Notes: generated from the letters alone by a model not told the origin. A stretch of DNA of 64,000 nt from an uncultured Bacilli bacterium (GCA_934097085.1 CAKONK010000006.1:1-64000); one strand, 5' to 3'. Shown: positions 25,245-33,025, counted from the stretch's first letter. Program-made: numbers and translations.

Positions 25245-25321
25245 TGGTGGACCTCATAGGACTCGAACCTATGACCGCACGGTTATGAGCCGCGTGCTCT
25301 AACCAACTGAGCTAGAGGTCC
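25245..25321 (-). tRNA. tRNA with CAT anticodon, probably Ile2 (lysidine)
   Basis: 77 nt with encoded CCA. Acceptor GGACCTC/GAGGTCC, D arm GCTCAGTTGGTTAGAGC, anticodon loop CTCATAA, T arm TAGGTTCGAGTCCTA. The GGACCT acceptor and CGGCTCATAACCG anticodon arm resemble, from memory, the B. subtilis Ile2 tRNA whose C34 is modified to lysidine, rather than elongator or initiator Met. An elongator Met identity is not excluded. Confidence 0.9.
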
Positions 25322-25384
25322 AACAACAATTTAAATTATAATATATATTTTCCTAAAAATCAACTATTTTTTTAAAAATATATT

Positions 25385-25420
25385 GCTCAGATGGTTAGAA
25401 GCACGCTGCTCTATGCATAA
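25385..25420 (+). pseudogene. Decayed copy of a tRNA 5' half
   Basis: GCTCAG-TGGTTAGA-GCACGC, then GCTC and ATAA, follows the D arm and anticodon arm of the neighbouring CAT tRNA with single-base insertions and substitutions, on the opposite strand. No acceptor or T arm is present. Confidence 0.55.
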
Positions 25421-25532
25421 AATACCCTACCATATATAAGAATTATAAATAATATTCTACTTGTTTTATAAAAAAAATTTATATTAAATAGACTTATCCT
25501 TATGAAAATAAAATAATAAAATATTTTATCAT

Positions 25533-25567
25533 AAAAAAACTCAAATAGAATTAAACTATTTAAGTTT
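25533..25567 (-). terminator. Intrinsic terminator of infC-rpmI-rplT
   Basis: Minus-strand hairpin AACTTAAATAG/CTATTTGAGTT followed by T7. It begins in the last codons of rplT. Confidence 0.7.
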
Positions 25568-26122
25568 TTTAATTAATTCATCTTTTTTTAAAGTACTAAA
25601 ACCTTTAAGGCCTTTTTCTTTTGCTAAAGCTTTTAAATCAGCAAGACTCATTGATTCTAAGTCCTCTTTTACTTCTTCAATTTTTTCTTTAACAACTTTT
25701 GCTACTTTTTCAGTTTCTTTTTTAACTTCTTTAACTGTTTCTTTAACTTCAGCTTTAATTTCTTCACCTAAAAGTGCTTTTTTAGCAGTTACAACTAAAG
25801 CAGTGAAACTTTTTGGATCATCGATTGCAAGTTCAGAAAGCATCTTACGATTGATTTCGATACCAGCTTTATTTAATCCATTGATAAATTTAGAATAACT
25901 TATATCATTTTCTCTACATGCAGCATTAATTCTTGTAATCCAAAGTTTTCTAAAGTTTCTCTTATTTTGTTTACGGTCTCTAAATGCATAAGCACCACTA
26001 TGGAATAATTGTTCTTGAGCTGTTTTATAAAGTCTATGTTTACTTCCAAAATAACCTTTAGCTTGTTTTAAAACTTTTCTTCTTCTGTTTTTAGAAACAG
26101 CGCCACCTTTAACTCTTGCCAT
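25556..26122 (-). CDS. rplT: 50S ribosomal protein L20 with C-terminal extension
   Basis: The first 118 residues are a complete L20 ([48 protein letters not shown]), the early-assembly 23S rRNA binder that also represses its own operon. The protein then continues for about 70 residues: a Lys/Glu/Val-rich linker (about 122-153) and a final module ([20 protein letters not shown], then KKDELIKKL) resembling the Rho N-terminal/SAP-type helical fold. The same module ends ribosomal protein S2 in this window. Last gene of the infC-rpmI-rplT operon. Confidence 0.95.
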   Translation of the reverse strand: MARVKGGAVSKNRRRKVLKQAKGYFGSKHRLYKTAQEQLFHSGAYAFRDRKQNKRNFRKLWITRINAACRENDISYSKFINGLNKAGIEINRKMLSELAIDDPKSFTALVVTAKKALLGEEIKAEVKETVKEVKKETEKVAKVVKEKIEEVKEDLESMSLADLKALAKEKGLKGFSTLKKDELIKKLK

Positions 26123-26139
26123 ATTTTACACCACCCTTA

Positions 26140-26334
26140 CTATATAACTTTTGAAAGGCCTTTTGCCATTGCCTTACCTAAAGTAGTTGTTCCTCTTCTT
26201 TGACGAACTGCTTTAGAGCTATCCTTTCCTGTTTTGTGATTACCATTACCCATTTTGAAAGTAATAGTACCATTTTTCTTTTTGTTTAATACTTTGCTAC
26301 TTGCCTTATGTGTTTTTTGTTTACATTTTCCCAT
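26140..26334 (-). CDS. rpmI: 50S ribosomal protein L35
   Basis: 64-aa basic ribosomal protein in the conserved infC-rpmI-rplT order. The pattern KQKTHKASSKV, then GNGNHKTGKDSSKAVRQRRG is typical of L35 (consensus KTKKAAAKRF...HKKSKRKLR), with an unusually Thr/Ser-rich middle. The ATG follows GAAAGGAAG. It lies 15 bp after infC and 17 bp before rplT. Confidence 0.9.
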   Translation of the reverse strand: MGKCKQKTHKASSKVLNKKKNGTITFKMGNGNHKTGKDSSKAVRQRRGTTTLGKAMAKGLSKVI

Positions 26335-26349
26335 AATTAAACTTCCTTT

Positions 26350-26871
26350 CTATTTTTTTGGAGCTAGCAACATATATGCTTGACGACCATCGAGTTGGGG
26401 TTTTTGTTCAACTGTAGATACTTCAGAAAGTGCCTCAGCGAAACGATTTAATACATCAATCCCAAGTTCTGTATGAGCCATTTGTCTACCTTTAAAACGA
26501 ATAAATGCTTTAATCTTGTGTCCTTTTTTTAAATAGTTTTCAGCATTTCTACGACGAGTTTCAAAATCACCAACATCAATTGTAACTGATAAACGATATT
26601 CTTTAATTTCTTTACTCGTTTCTCTTTGTTTTTTCTGTGCATCCTTTAACTTTTTTTGCTTTTCATAACGGAATTTGTTATAATCCATTATTTTGGTAAC
26701 AGCTACACCATTACCTTGATTCATAAGTACTAAATCAAGTCCTGCATAACCTGCTAAAGTAAGTGCATCGCTTAATTTTTTAATACCCATTTTTTCCCCA
26801 TTTGGACCTATTACCATAACTTCATCAGCTTTGATTTGATTATTAATAGGTAACTCTTCAATCTTTGCTAT
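26350..26871 (-). CDS. infC: Translation initiation factor IF-3 (ATA start)
   Basis: IF-3 prevents premature subunit joining and checks the initiator tRNA. The first in-frame ATG (26817) would remove conserved N-terminal residues. Reading upstream, the frame stays open through ELPINNQIKADEV, the expected IF-3 N-terminus, back to an ATA codon at 26871-26869, nine bases after a strong AAGGAGGG. That gives 173 aa, the normal length. Rare start codons are a known autoregulatory feature of infC (AUU in E. coli). The C-domain (KGHKIKAFIRFKGRQMAHTE landmarks KGHKIKAF and GRQMAH) is standard. Confidence 0.93.
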   Translation of the reverse strand: MAKIEELPINNQIKADEVMVIGPNGEKMGIKKLSDALTLAGYAGLDLVLMNQGNGVAVTKIMDYNKFRYEKQKKLKDAQKKQRETSKEIKEYRLSVTIDVGDFETRRRNAENYLKKGHKIKAFIRFKGRQMAHTELGIDVLNRFAEALSEVSTVEQKPQLDGRQAYMLLAPKK

Positions 26872-26904
26872 ATCTCTTTCCCTCCTTATAATTAAAAAGA
26901 TGGA

Positions 26905-26985
26905 TACAATTATCCACCTTAAAAGCTTATATTTTTTACGTCGGCTTTTAACCTACCAGTTTATTACCAGTCAGGTGGATAAAAA
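26905..26985 (-). promoter_or_regulatory. L20-type leader RNA of infC-rpmI-rplT
   Basis: The leader folds into a multi-helix domain closed by ATCCACC (26980-26974) pairing with GGTGGAT (26918-26912). Inner helices include AAAAGC/GCTTTT and a CTGACTGGT...ACTGGTAGG region. This fits the L20-binding autoregulatory leader of Firmicutes. A TTGACA box lies upstream at 27041-27036. Assignment to the Rfam family is inferred. Confidence 0.6.
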
Positions 26986-27051
26986 TCTCTTTCCTTTAAT
27001 TAACTAAAATTAGTTTACACCATTATTATATGCTTTGTCAAGTAAAATTTT

Positions 27052-27573
27052 TTAGTTTTCATAAGTAAGTACATCACAATTACCAATTTTATAACTATAA
27101 TAGTCATTATTTTTAGGTTCACCTTCATAATGACATCTTATATAAATACATACACCAGCATGCGTAACTATTAAAATATTTTTACCTTTATATTTAAAGT
27201 CAATCTCATTTAAAAAGTTCTCAATTCGATTTCTAAAATCTACTATATTTTCTATATCATATCTTTTTTCATTAGGATCGTTAAAATCGATTTCTTCAGT
27301 AATTTCACTTTTTAATTTTCCCTCTAAAGAACCATTACTTCTTTCAATTATTCTTTCATCAACTGTAAAGTTTTCATTAGTTATCTCTTTAAGTGTTTGT
27401 ATAGTTCTTGTTAAGGGACTACAAAAAATATAATCAAATTTAATATTTTTAAATTTATCTTTTAATTTTTTAGCATCACTAATACCCTTTTCATTTAAAG
27501 AAACATCAATTCTTCCGCCATATCTTCCATTAACATTATAATCAGTTTGTCCATGTCTTACTATATAAATCAT
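27052..27573 (-). CDS. Histidine phosphatase family protein
   Basis: 173-aa phosphatase of the phosphoglycerate mutase-like clan. The catalytic RHG motif is in IVRHGQTDYNVNGRYGG (4-20), the second Arg in CSPLTRTIQTL (near 52), and the second His in LIVTHAGVCIYI (near 137). The short length points to a phosphatase rather than a true mutase. The ATG follows AGGTAAG, two bases downstream of the neighbouring Cys-rich gene. The substrate is unknown. Confidence 0.9.
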   Translation of the reverse strand: MIYIVRHGQTDYNVNGRYGGRIDVSLNEKGISDAKKLKDKFKNIKFDYIFCSPLTRTIQTLKEITNENFTVDERIIERSNGSLEGKLKSEITEEIDFNDPNEKRYDIENIVDFRNRIENFLNEIDFKYKGKNILIVTHAGVCIYIRCHYEGEPKNNDYYSYKIGNCDVLTYEN

Positions 27574-27574
27574 A

Positions 27575-28237
27575 TTACTTACCTACAAAATACTTTCTTT
27601 CTCTACTATAACCATGACCTAAATTATTTACATCAATATTGCTTTCATTTATTGGTAAATATTTTATTTTATATTTTTTTAATAATGCAAATGTCATTTT
27701 TATATATAGATTTACTGCATTATCCAAATCATTATTATCTATTAAAACACAAAGTGGTTCTAAAAATGATGGAACTATTATATTATTTATCATTTCTAAA
27801 GTTTTATTATTATCCTTACAATAATCTTCATATATTTTTTTACTAACTAAAACACCATAAACATCATAATCAAGTAGCACTTTTTTACCAAAATCAAAAG
27901 TTATTAAATAACTTCTTAATTTACGAAGACTTTCTAAATATTTATGATTATCACTTAGTCCTAATATATCACAGCATATTGTAGTAATATAACAAAATGT
28001 ATCTTTATCTCTTCGTGGTTCATAACCATGTCTATTCATCCACCTTACTTGAGACTCAATAAATGAATTACTTCTTACAATATCTTTCGAATAATGAGGA
28101 CATTTTTCATCCATAGCCATTGGTCTTCCGTGATAAGTGCAGCGAAATCCTCTTGTAGTGGCATCACTTTTTCGTTCTAAATCATAATTTTTACAAGTTA
28201 AACAATAACCCTTATACTCTCTTAAATAATCTGTCAT
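27575..28237 (-). CDS. Cys-rich protein with a CFI-box-like domain
   Basis: 220-aa soluble protein of unknown function. The N-terminus has a probable zinc site built from CLTCKNY, FRCTYHGRP and KCPHY (residues 12-48). After FIESQVRWMNRHGY comes a domain starting CYITTICCDILG and LRKLRSYL (about 82-108), which resembles the CFI-box (CFITTA...LRxFRD) found at the C-terminus of many bacterial proteins. A consensus promoter (TTGACA, 17 bp, TATAAT) and AGGGGG ribosome site precede it, and the phosphatase gene follows two bases later. Confidence 0.65.
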   Translation of the reverse strand: MTDYLREYKGYCLTCKNYDLERKSDATTRGFRCTYHGRPMAMDEKCPHYSKDIVRSNSFIESQVRWMNRHGYEPRRDKDTFCYITTICCDILGLSDNHKYLESLRKLRSYLITFDFGKKVLLDYDVYGVLVSKKIYEDYCKDNNKTLEMINNIIVPSFLEPLCVLIDNNDLDNAVNLYIKMTFALLKKYKIKYLPINESNIDVNNLGHGYSRERKYFVGK

Positions 28238-28259
28238 ATTTCCCCCTTAAAACAACATT

Positions 28260-28288
28260 ATTATACTTATTTAAATATGTTTTGTCAA
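28260..28288 (-). promoter_or_regulatory. Consensus sigma-A promoter
   Basis: TTGACA at 28288-28283, 17-bp spacer, TATAAT at 28265-28260, 23 bases before the start of the Cys-rich gene. It drives the two-gene unit with the phosphatase. Confidence 0.8.
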
Positions 28289-28297
28289 ATTAAAAGC

Positions 28298-28555
28298 CTA
28301 AAGATTATCTTTAAGCTCTACGATTGTTTGTCCTAAATTCCAGTTATCTAAATAATATTTTTTTATTCGTTTATTATCATTTAAAACTCTATGAACTTCT
28401 TTAGTTAAAATGTTTGTACTTTTACCATGAATTATAACCACTACTTCATTATGTAATAATATATTTTCATTAATAAAATCATTTACAAGTACCTCCACCA
28501 TACTTTCTATTTCTCCATGTAAATCAAGATGAGGAGTTTTACTAGTAATAATCAT
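28298..28555 (-). CDS. Stand-alone Smr domain protein
   Basis: 85-aa Smr (small MutS-related) domain. The DLHG motif is at 11-15 and the HGKS motif near 43-46; the usual second motif is HGxG, so the final Gly is replaced by Ser. Smr domains are nucleases or bind nucleic acid in MutS2 and other proteins. Here the domain is alone. Its ATG overlaps the stop of the sugar kinase gene (TAATG), so the two are translated together. Confidence 0.82.
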   Translation of the reverse strand: MIITSKTPHLDLHGEIESMVEVLVNDFINENILLHNEVVVIIHGKSTNILTKEVHRVLNDNKRIKKYYLDNWNLGQTIVELKDNL

Positions 28556-29517
28556 TACATTCCAGCTTCAGTTGCTATAACTGGCGGAGTTTCTTTTTGA
28601 ATAGTTCCTTCATCCGGATATTTTTGTAAGAAATATTTCATAATTTCATCATATTCTGGAATAGATGTTCTTCCACCTATTTTAACTACTGAAAGACCTG
28701 AGGCAATATTAGCAAATGTTACAGTCTTTTCAATGTCATAGCCTTTCAAAAGAGCATAAGCAAAACTTCCACAGAAAATATCTTTTGCACCTGTACCATC
28801 TACCTCATTTACTTTAAGACCAGGCATAACTTTTATTTGATTATCCATTAAATACATTGCTCCCTTATCTCCTAAAGTTACAATAATATTTCTATTTGGA
28901 AATTTATTTAATAATGCTGAATAGCAATTTACTAAAGAGTTTGGATTATTAAAATCTATTTTTACACCTGATACATATGAAGCAAAATCTTTACTTGCAA
29001 TAATATATTTTGCATATTTACAAAGTTCTATCGTTTCAGAATTTGCAATTTTTGCATCAATAATAGTTATTTTATTTGCATATTTATTAAATGCAGAAAG
29101 TGATGCTCCATAGTCAAATGAATCCACTAAAACAAGATCTGGATCCATTGGAAATTCAGTTTTCTTCATAACTAATTTCTCTTTATTAACATTTAAAATT
29201 GTTCTTTTCTTTTCTTTTTCATTTAATAAAATATAAGAAAGTGCAGTCCTTTTTTCATAAGCAATTTCCATATACTCAGTATGCACACCTACTTTTTCAA
29301 GTTCTTTACGAATAGTGTTACCAAAAGTATCATCACCTACCATTGAACCTAAATAAGAATCGACTTTATATTTACCTAATATAAAAGCAGCATTTGCAGC
29401 GGATCCGCCACCACATTCATAAACCTCATTAAAATTAGTTACCGAACCTTCTTCAGGAAACTTATCTACTTTCGTAGTTACATCAAATGTAGACTGTCCT
29501 ACACATAATACTTTCAT
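28555..29517 (-). CDS. PfkB family carbohydrate kinase
   Basis: 320-aa ribokinase-like sugar kinase. PfkB signature 1 is in ECGGGSAANAAFILGKY (about 34-50). Signature 2 is DGTGAKDIFCGSFAYALLKG (about 233-252), where the usual DTxGAGD has GAKD: the catalytic Asp is kept but the anion-hole Gly has become Lys. The C-terminal VVKIGGRTSIP is typical. The substrate could be a sugar or nucleoside and cannot be fixed. It is coupled to the Smr gene downstream. Confidence 0.88.
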   Translation of the reverse strand: MKVLCVGQSTFDVTTKVDKFPEEGSVTNFNEVYECGGGSAANAAFILGKYKVDSYLGSMVGDDTFGNTIRKELEKVGVHTEYMEIAYEKRTALSYILLNEKEKKRTILNVNKEKLVMKKTEFPMDPDLVLVDSFDYGASLSAFNKYANKITIIDAKIANSETIELCKYAKYIIASKDFASYVSGVKIDFNNPNSLVNCYSALLNKFPNRNIIVTLGDKGAMYLMDNQIKVMPGLKVNEVDGTGAKDIFCGSFAYALLKGYDIEKTVTFANIASGLSVVKIGGRTSIPEYDEIMKYFLQKYPDEGTIQKETPPVIATEAGM

Positions 29518-29552
29518 ATAATCAACCTACCTTCTATATAATTATATAATAA

Positions 29553-29578
29553 AATCTAGATATTTTAAAGCAAAAATT
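29553..29578. repeat. 26-bp direct repeat, copy 1
   Basis: Perfect 26-mer (begins AATCTAGATATT, ends GCAAAAATT) repeated at 30143-30168, with different flanking bases. The two copies bracket the 141-aa gene, 590 bp apart. Confidence 0.85.
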
Positions 29579-29636
29579 TTCATTGTCATTGATAAAATAT
29601 AATTAAATAATTTTGCAAAATAAAATCAAAGATTTT

Positions 29637-30062
29637 TTAGCCTCTTTGATTTAGATTTCTATTATTATCATTAATCATATTATGAACATCATAAAACCAA
29701 TTACGATCACTTTCAACGTTACTATCTATACATATTGCGGTGCTATCGCCAATTCTAGCCATTAATGAATATCCCTGACTAAATGTATGCATATAACTTT
29801 CAATAAAATCAGATTCAAACTCACGCTTTAAAATTTCATACATTTTTTTTAAATCATCATTACTAATTAGTGTAATTTCGTGTTTATCATCTTTTGTGCC
29901 ATGATCATACTTGCCATAAATTATAATATTTTTATCCCTAAATATATATAAAACATAAAAATTTTCATCATTTGCATACTTTTTAACATAATTCAAAAAT
30001 TTTAAACACTCATTTTCAAACTTGTAAACGTCAGTACTATAAGTAATAGTATTATCCATCAT
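29637..30062 (-). CDS. Hypothetical protein, 141 aa, in a repeat-bounded cassette
   Basis: Not recognised. Soluble acidic protein with alternating strands (NFYVLYIFRDKNIIIYGKYD, about 34-53, then HEITLIS) and helices (LKKMYEILKREFE). No signal peptide or membrane span. The start has GGGGGATA directly ahead of an ATGATG pair. It is the only gene between two perfect 26-bp repeats, divergent from the DUF1653 gene, which suggests arrival as a unit. It has no detectable partner gene. Confidence 0.6.
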   Translation of the reverse strand: MMDNTITYSTDVYKFENECLKFLNYVKKYANDENFYVLYIFRDKNIIIYGKYDHGTKDDKHEITLISNDDLKKMYEILKREFESDFIESYMHTFSQGYSLMARIGDSTAICIDSNVESDRNWFYDVHNMINDNNRNLNQRG

Positions 30063-30142
30063 TATCCCCCCATGTCAAAAAGATTATAACATATCCTTTC
30101 TTGTACGTCAAATTACGAATTTTGTTTTTAATAGTACAATAT

Positions 30143-30168
30143 AATCTAGATATTTTAAAGCAAAAATT
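30143..30168. repeat. 26-bp direct repeat, copy 2
   Basis: Identical to 29553-29578. It lies just upstream of a TATAAT (30170-30175) that serves the DUF1653 gene, so this copy contributes to that promoter. Confidence 0.85.
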
Positions 30169-30195
30169 GTATAATGTTTATTAGGTGATAAAAAA

Positions 30196-30438
30196 ATGAG
30201 AGAAATTGAGGAAAACAAAACATATAGACATTTTAAAGGAAATGTTTACAAAGTACTATTCATTGGTAATGATAGCGAGAAAACAGATGATAATGGTAAT
30301 CCAATTAAAGTAGTAATTTACAAGTCAAACCACGATGGTAAAATATGGGTAAGGCCTTATGATAACTTTATTTCCAAGGTAGATAAAGAAAAATATCCAA
30401 GTACTGAACAAGAATATCGTTTTGAAATGGTAGATTAA
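30196..30438 (+). CDS. DUF1653 domain protein
   Basis: 80-aa protein consisting of one DUF1653 domain. The pattern TYRHFKGNVYKVLFIG, then VVIYKS and IWVRPYDNFISKV, ending in YRFE, matches the family (YRHFKGN...VVY...WVRP). Function unknown in the family. The ATG follows TAGGTGATA. Its 3' end forms a terminator shared with the convergent DUF421 gene. Confidence 0.85.
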   Translation: MREIEENKTYRHFKGNVYKVLFIGNDSEKTDDNGNPIKVVIYKSNHDGKIWVRPYDNFISKVDKEKYPSTEQEYRFEMVD

Positions 30439-30450
30439 CTACCTTTTTTT
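30429..30450 (+). terminator. Intrinsic terminator after DUF1653
   Basis: GGTAG/CTACC hairpin with a 5-base loop followed by T7, overlapping the DUF1653 stop codon. Confidence 0.65.
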
Positions 30451-31076
30451 ATGATATAAAGTTTTTTGTTTTTATAAAAAGCGTAAAATATTTCACTTAA
30501 TAAAATATTTTCGTTTTCTAAAACATTTTTAATCCAAAACTCACTTTTTTTAATATTTTTTAAAGCATCTTTATCAATACTTCCATCTATAATGATTGGC
30601 ATTGGGTAATTACCTTTCATTTTAAGCGGTTTATATTTAAATATTGAAAGTTGTCCATTAGGTTCTAAGAAAGCAAATTCAACATCAGATATATCTCTAA
30701 TTTCTTTTTGTCTTAAAGATAAAAGCAAATCATCTAATGTATACCTTTGTTTAATCATTTCATGATAATTTATTTTTCCTTGCGAAATTATAAGTGAAGG
30801 TTTACCATCAAGTATAAGTCTTAAATGTCTACATTTAATTGAAATATAAGCTAAAGCAATTTCAAGTACCACCAAAAGAGCAATAGGAATTATTGTTAAA
30901 TACATAGGATCAGAATGATTTTCAATTGATATTGCGACAAGTTCTGCAATTAAGATAGACACGATTAAATCAATTACACCAAGCTGTCCTACTTCTCTTT
31001 TTCCCATTAACCTATATGATATTGTTATGAAAAAATAAAAGAACAATGTACGAATAACTACCTTAAATAAAACCAT
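30435..31076 (-). CDS. DUF421 (YetF-like) membrane protein
   Basis: 213-aa protein with three N-terminal transmembrane helices (about 5-75) and a cytoplasmic DUF421 domain. The signatures RLMGKREVGQLGVIDLIVSI (about 21-40) and DDLLLSLRQKEIRDISDVEFA (near 125-145, landmarks LLLSLRQ and DVEFA) are clear. YetF-type proteins have been tied to spore or membrane physiology, but the role is unclear. I start it at the ATG at 31076, which follows GGTGATAAA. Confidence 0.88.
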   Translation of the reverse strand: MVLFKVVIRTLFFYFFITISYRLMGKREVGQLGVIDLIVSILIAELVAISIENHSDPMYLTIIPIALLVVLEIALAYISIKCRHLRLILDGKPSLIISQGKINYHEMIKQRYTLDDLLLSLRQKEIRDISDVEFAFLEPNGQLSIFKYKPLKMKGNYPMPIIIDGSIDKDALKNIKKSEFWIKNVLENENILLSEIFYAFYKNKKLYIIKKGS

Positions 31077-31139
31077 TTTATCACCATTATTATTATGTTT
31101 AAAGTAATATAATTTTAAACATATCATACTATTTATTAG

Positions 31140-31520
31140 GTGATTATTATAAAAAAAATATTAGTTTATGGTAAATATATTGGATTATTTATACTTATTG
31201 AGTTATTTATTTCATTTATTTTAGGCTTATTTAATCTTATTGGAGTTTCTTCATACATTACAAGTTTAATTTCCTTTATTATAAATATTTCATTATTTTT
31301 TACTTTATCATTTATAAAAGGAAAACACACTAATAAAAAAGGTATCATATGTGGTCTTATTAATGGACTAATGCTTATCTTATCGCTTTTCATTATTACT
31401 CTTATCTTATTTATTAAACAAATTTGCCTTACTACACTACTTTACTATTTAATACTTTTATCATCATCAGTTATCGGAGGTATTTTAGGTAAAAATACGC
31501 AAACCAAAACCCGCACTTAA
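31140..31520 (+). CDS. TIGR04086-like small membrane protein
   Basis: 126 aa with four transmembrane helices, a short basic loop (KGKHTNKKG, near 60) and a final SSSVIGGILGKN, as in the TIGR04086 family of Firmicutes. Function unknown. The start is uncertain: GTG at 31140 has no ribosome site and overlaps an AGGTGAT that could itself serve an ATT or ATA start 1-3 codons later. A terminator follows directly. Confidence 0.7.
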   Translation: MIIIKKILVYGKYIGLFILIELFISFILGLFNLIGVSSYITSLISFIINISLFFTLSFIKGKHTNKKGIICGLINGLMLILSLFIITLILFIKQICLTTLLYYLILLSSSVIGGILGKNTQTKTRT

Positions 31521-31530
31521 GCGAGTTTTT
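31507..31530 (+). terminator. Intrinsic terminator
   Basis: AACCCGC/GCGAGTT hairpin (one C-A mismatch) followed by T6, ending the TIGR04086-like gene. Confidence 0.65.
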
Positions 31531-32390
31531 TATTTTAAATTATTAGTAATTTCTTTGAAAAAATCTTCATTCCAAAGCTTTAAAATTTGTGTATCATTAA
31601 TAAAAGGTAAAACATCTTTTTTAGCATCTTCATAATTAATTTCACTAAACTTTTTATTTAACAAATCTTTTAATATGTCAATGTTAAAATCAGCATTTTT
31701 TTCTAGTACACCAGAATCAATTAATTTATTTTTTATAAATTCAATATTTATTTTGGCATCGCTAATTAATAAGTACATATAGTCATATAAATCTCTTCCT
31801 TTGGTTCTAAAATTCCAATTTCTACATAAAATGGCGTGAACTTTACCCGCAAGTAAAGATGGCTCGTCATAAATATTTATTTGATGAGGTAAAGGTAGTA
31901 TTTTATATTTTATTTCATATGTTGCTCCAATTGGAGGATTGATATCTACTTCAAATTTAACTTTTATATTTTTTAATAAATTATTATAGGTAGCACCTTC
32001 TTCACGAGGAAAAAACCTTAAAATATGTTCTAATGTATCGCCTTTCAAAAATGCAAAGGCAATATTAGAATCAGTTTTTTTTTGCTTTGTACTTATTTCA
32101 AGATTGATTCCATAAGAATTCAGTTCATTTTCAATATATGAAAAGTATTTACTTAAATCAAAATTTTTATCTGAACTTATTAAAGCAAAATCTAAATCTT
32201 CAGAAAATCTATCTATATTATAAAATATTCTTAATGAGGTTCCTCCATAAAATGCCACTTTATCAAAAAAGTCACTTCGAGAAAGTCCACATAATACCAC
32301 TTCTTGAATTACCTCTTTTAAAGCATTTATTTCATCATTAATATTTTTGGTTTCATAACCAACAAGCATTTGACTAATAATATCATTCAT
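31530..32390 (-). CDS. AbiEii/AbiGii family toxin (nucleotidyltransferase)
   Basis: 286-aa toxin of a type IV AbiE toxin-antitoxin system. The nucleotidyltransferase core is clear: FYGGTSLRIFYNIDRFSEDLDFAL (about 48-71, with GGT...S then the DLD acidic pair). The DUF1814-type C-terminal half contains KVHAILCRNWNFRTKGRDLYDYMYL (landmarks GRDLYDY). AbiEii acts as an NTP transferase that blocks growth and can abort phage infection. It overlaps its antitoxin gene by 8 bp. Confidence 0.92.
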   Translation of the reverse strand: MNDIISQMLVGYETKNINDEINALKEVIQEVVLCGLSRSDFFDKVAFYGGTSLRIFYNIDRFSEDLDFALISSDKNFDLSKYFSYIENELNSYGINLEISTKQKKTDSNIAFAFLKGDTLEHILRFFPREEGATYNNLLKNIKVKFEVDINPPIGATYEIKYKILPLPHQINIYDEPSLLAGKVHAILCRNWNFRTKGRDLYDYMYLLISDAKINIEFIKNKLIDSGVLEKNADFNIDILKDLLNKKFSEINYEDAKKDVLPFINDTQILKLWNEDFFKEITNNLK

Positions 32391-32973
32391 TTTTATTCCT
32401 CCTTAAAAATTTTGCTAATAACGATAAATTTGTTGAATGGTATAATTCACTTAATTTTTCGATTTTTGTAACATCTAAATTATAAAATTCTTCTTCATCA
32501 ATTCTTAAATCATCAAATAACATAATTTGCATATTTTTTAAATTATTTAATGGTTTTAAGGAATATAATTTATCACATAATGCTTTTTCAGCAGTCGCTA
32601 TAATAAAGGAATAGTTCCCTTCTTGTTTCAAGATTGTTTCATAAGGAAATGCTCTTGGTGGAACATCTTCATATGTAAATGTGCCAAAATGATTATTATA
32701 TATTTTTCTTTTCTTTTTATTAAATGTTGCACAAGTAACTGCATTAACCCGTTCTGGTATTAAGCCATAATATGACAGTGCATAATCAAAAGATATATAA
32801 GATGGCCCATATATACTACTTGCAAGTAAATATGCTGAAGTATCACCATTTGTGTCATATAAACCATTCACAATTCTATAGAGTTTTTTATCTTTAATTT
32901 CCCTACATATTTTATTATTTATATTTGCGTAATTTTTTAAAGAATTCTTTAACATATTATTTGTAATTAGCAT
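32383..32973 (-). CDS. AbiEi family antitoxin/repressor
   Basis: 196-aa antitoxin partner. An N-terminal winged-helix region (about 1-45, ending KLYRIVNGLYD) and the type IV AbiEi body (YGPSYISFDYALSYYGLIPE, about 60-79, then TAEKALCDKLYSL) are typical. AbiEi proteins bind inverted repeats to repress the operon. The ATG at 32973 follows AGAGGTGAAA, and a perfect 19-bp inverted repeat lies 14 bp upstream of it. Confidence 0.9.
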   Translation of the reverse strand: MLITNNMLKNSLKNYANINNKICREIKDKKLYRIVNGLYDTNGDTSAYLLASSIYGPSYISFDYALSYYGLIPERVNAVTCATFNKKKRKIYNNHFGTFTYEDVPPRAFPYETILKQEGNYSFIIATAEKALCDKLYSLKPLNNLKNMQIMLFDDLRIDEEEFYNLDVTKIEKLSELYHSTNLSLLAKFLRRNKNE

Positions 32974-32986
32974 ATTTTCACCTCTA

Positions 32987-33005
32987 AATACCATTATATG
33001 GTATT
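32987..33005. promoter_or_regulatory. Inverted repeat, probable AbiEi operator
   Basis: AATACCAT-TAT-ATGGTATT is a perfect 8+3+8 palindrome just upstream of the antitoxin gene, in the place where AbiEi-type repressors bind. Confidence 0.65.
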
Positions 33006-33025
33006 TTATGGAGAAATTCAAGCAT

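Noticed and set aside
25245..25321. Initiator tRNA-fMet
   Set aside because: The anticodon stem lacks the three consecutive G-C pairs and the acceptor begins with a paired G, unlike initiator tRNAs.
27547..27846. Plus-strand 99-codon frame
   Set aside because: Tyr/Leu/His-rich shadow of the Cys-rich gene and phosphatase gene on the minus strand.
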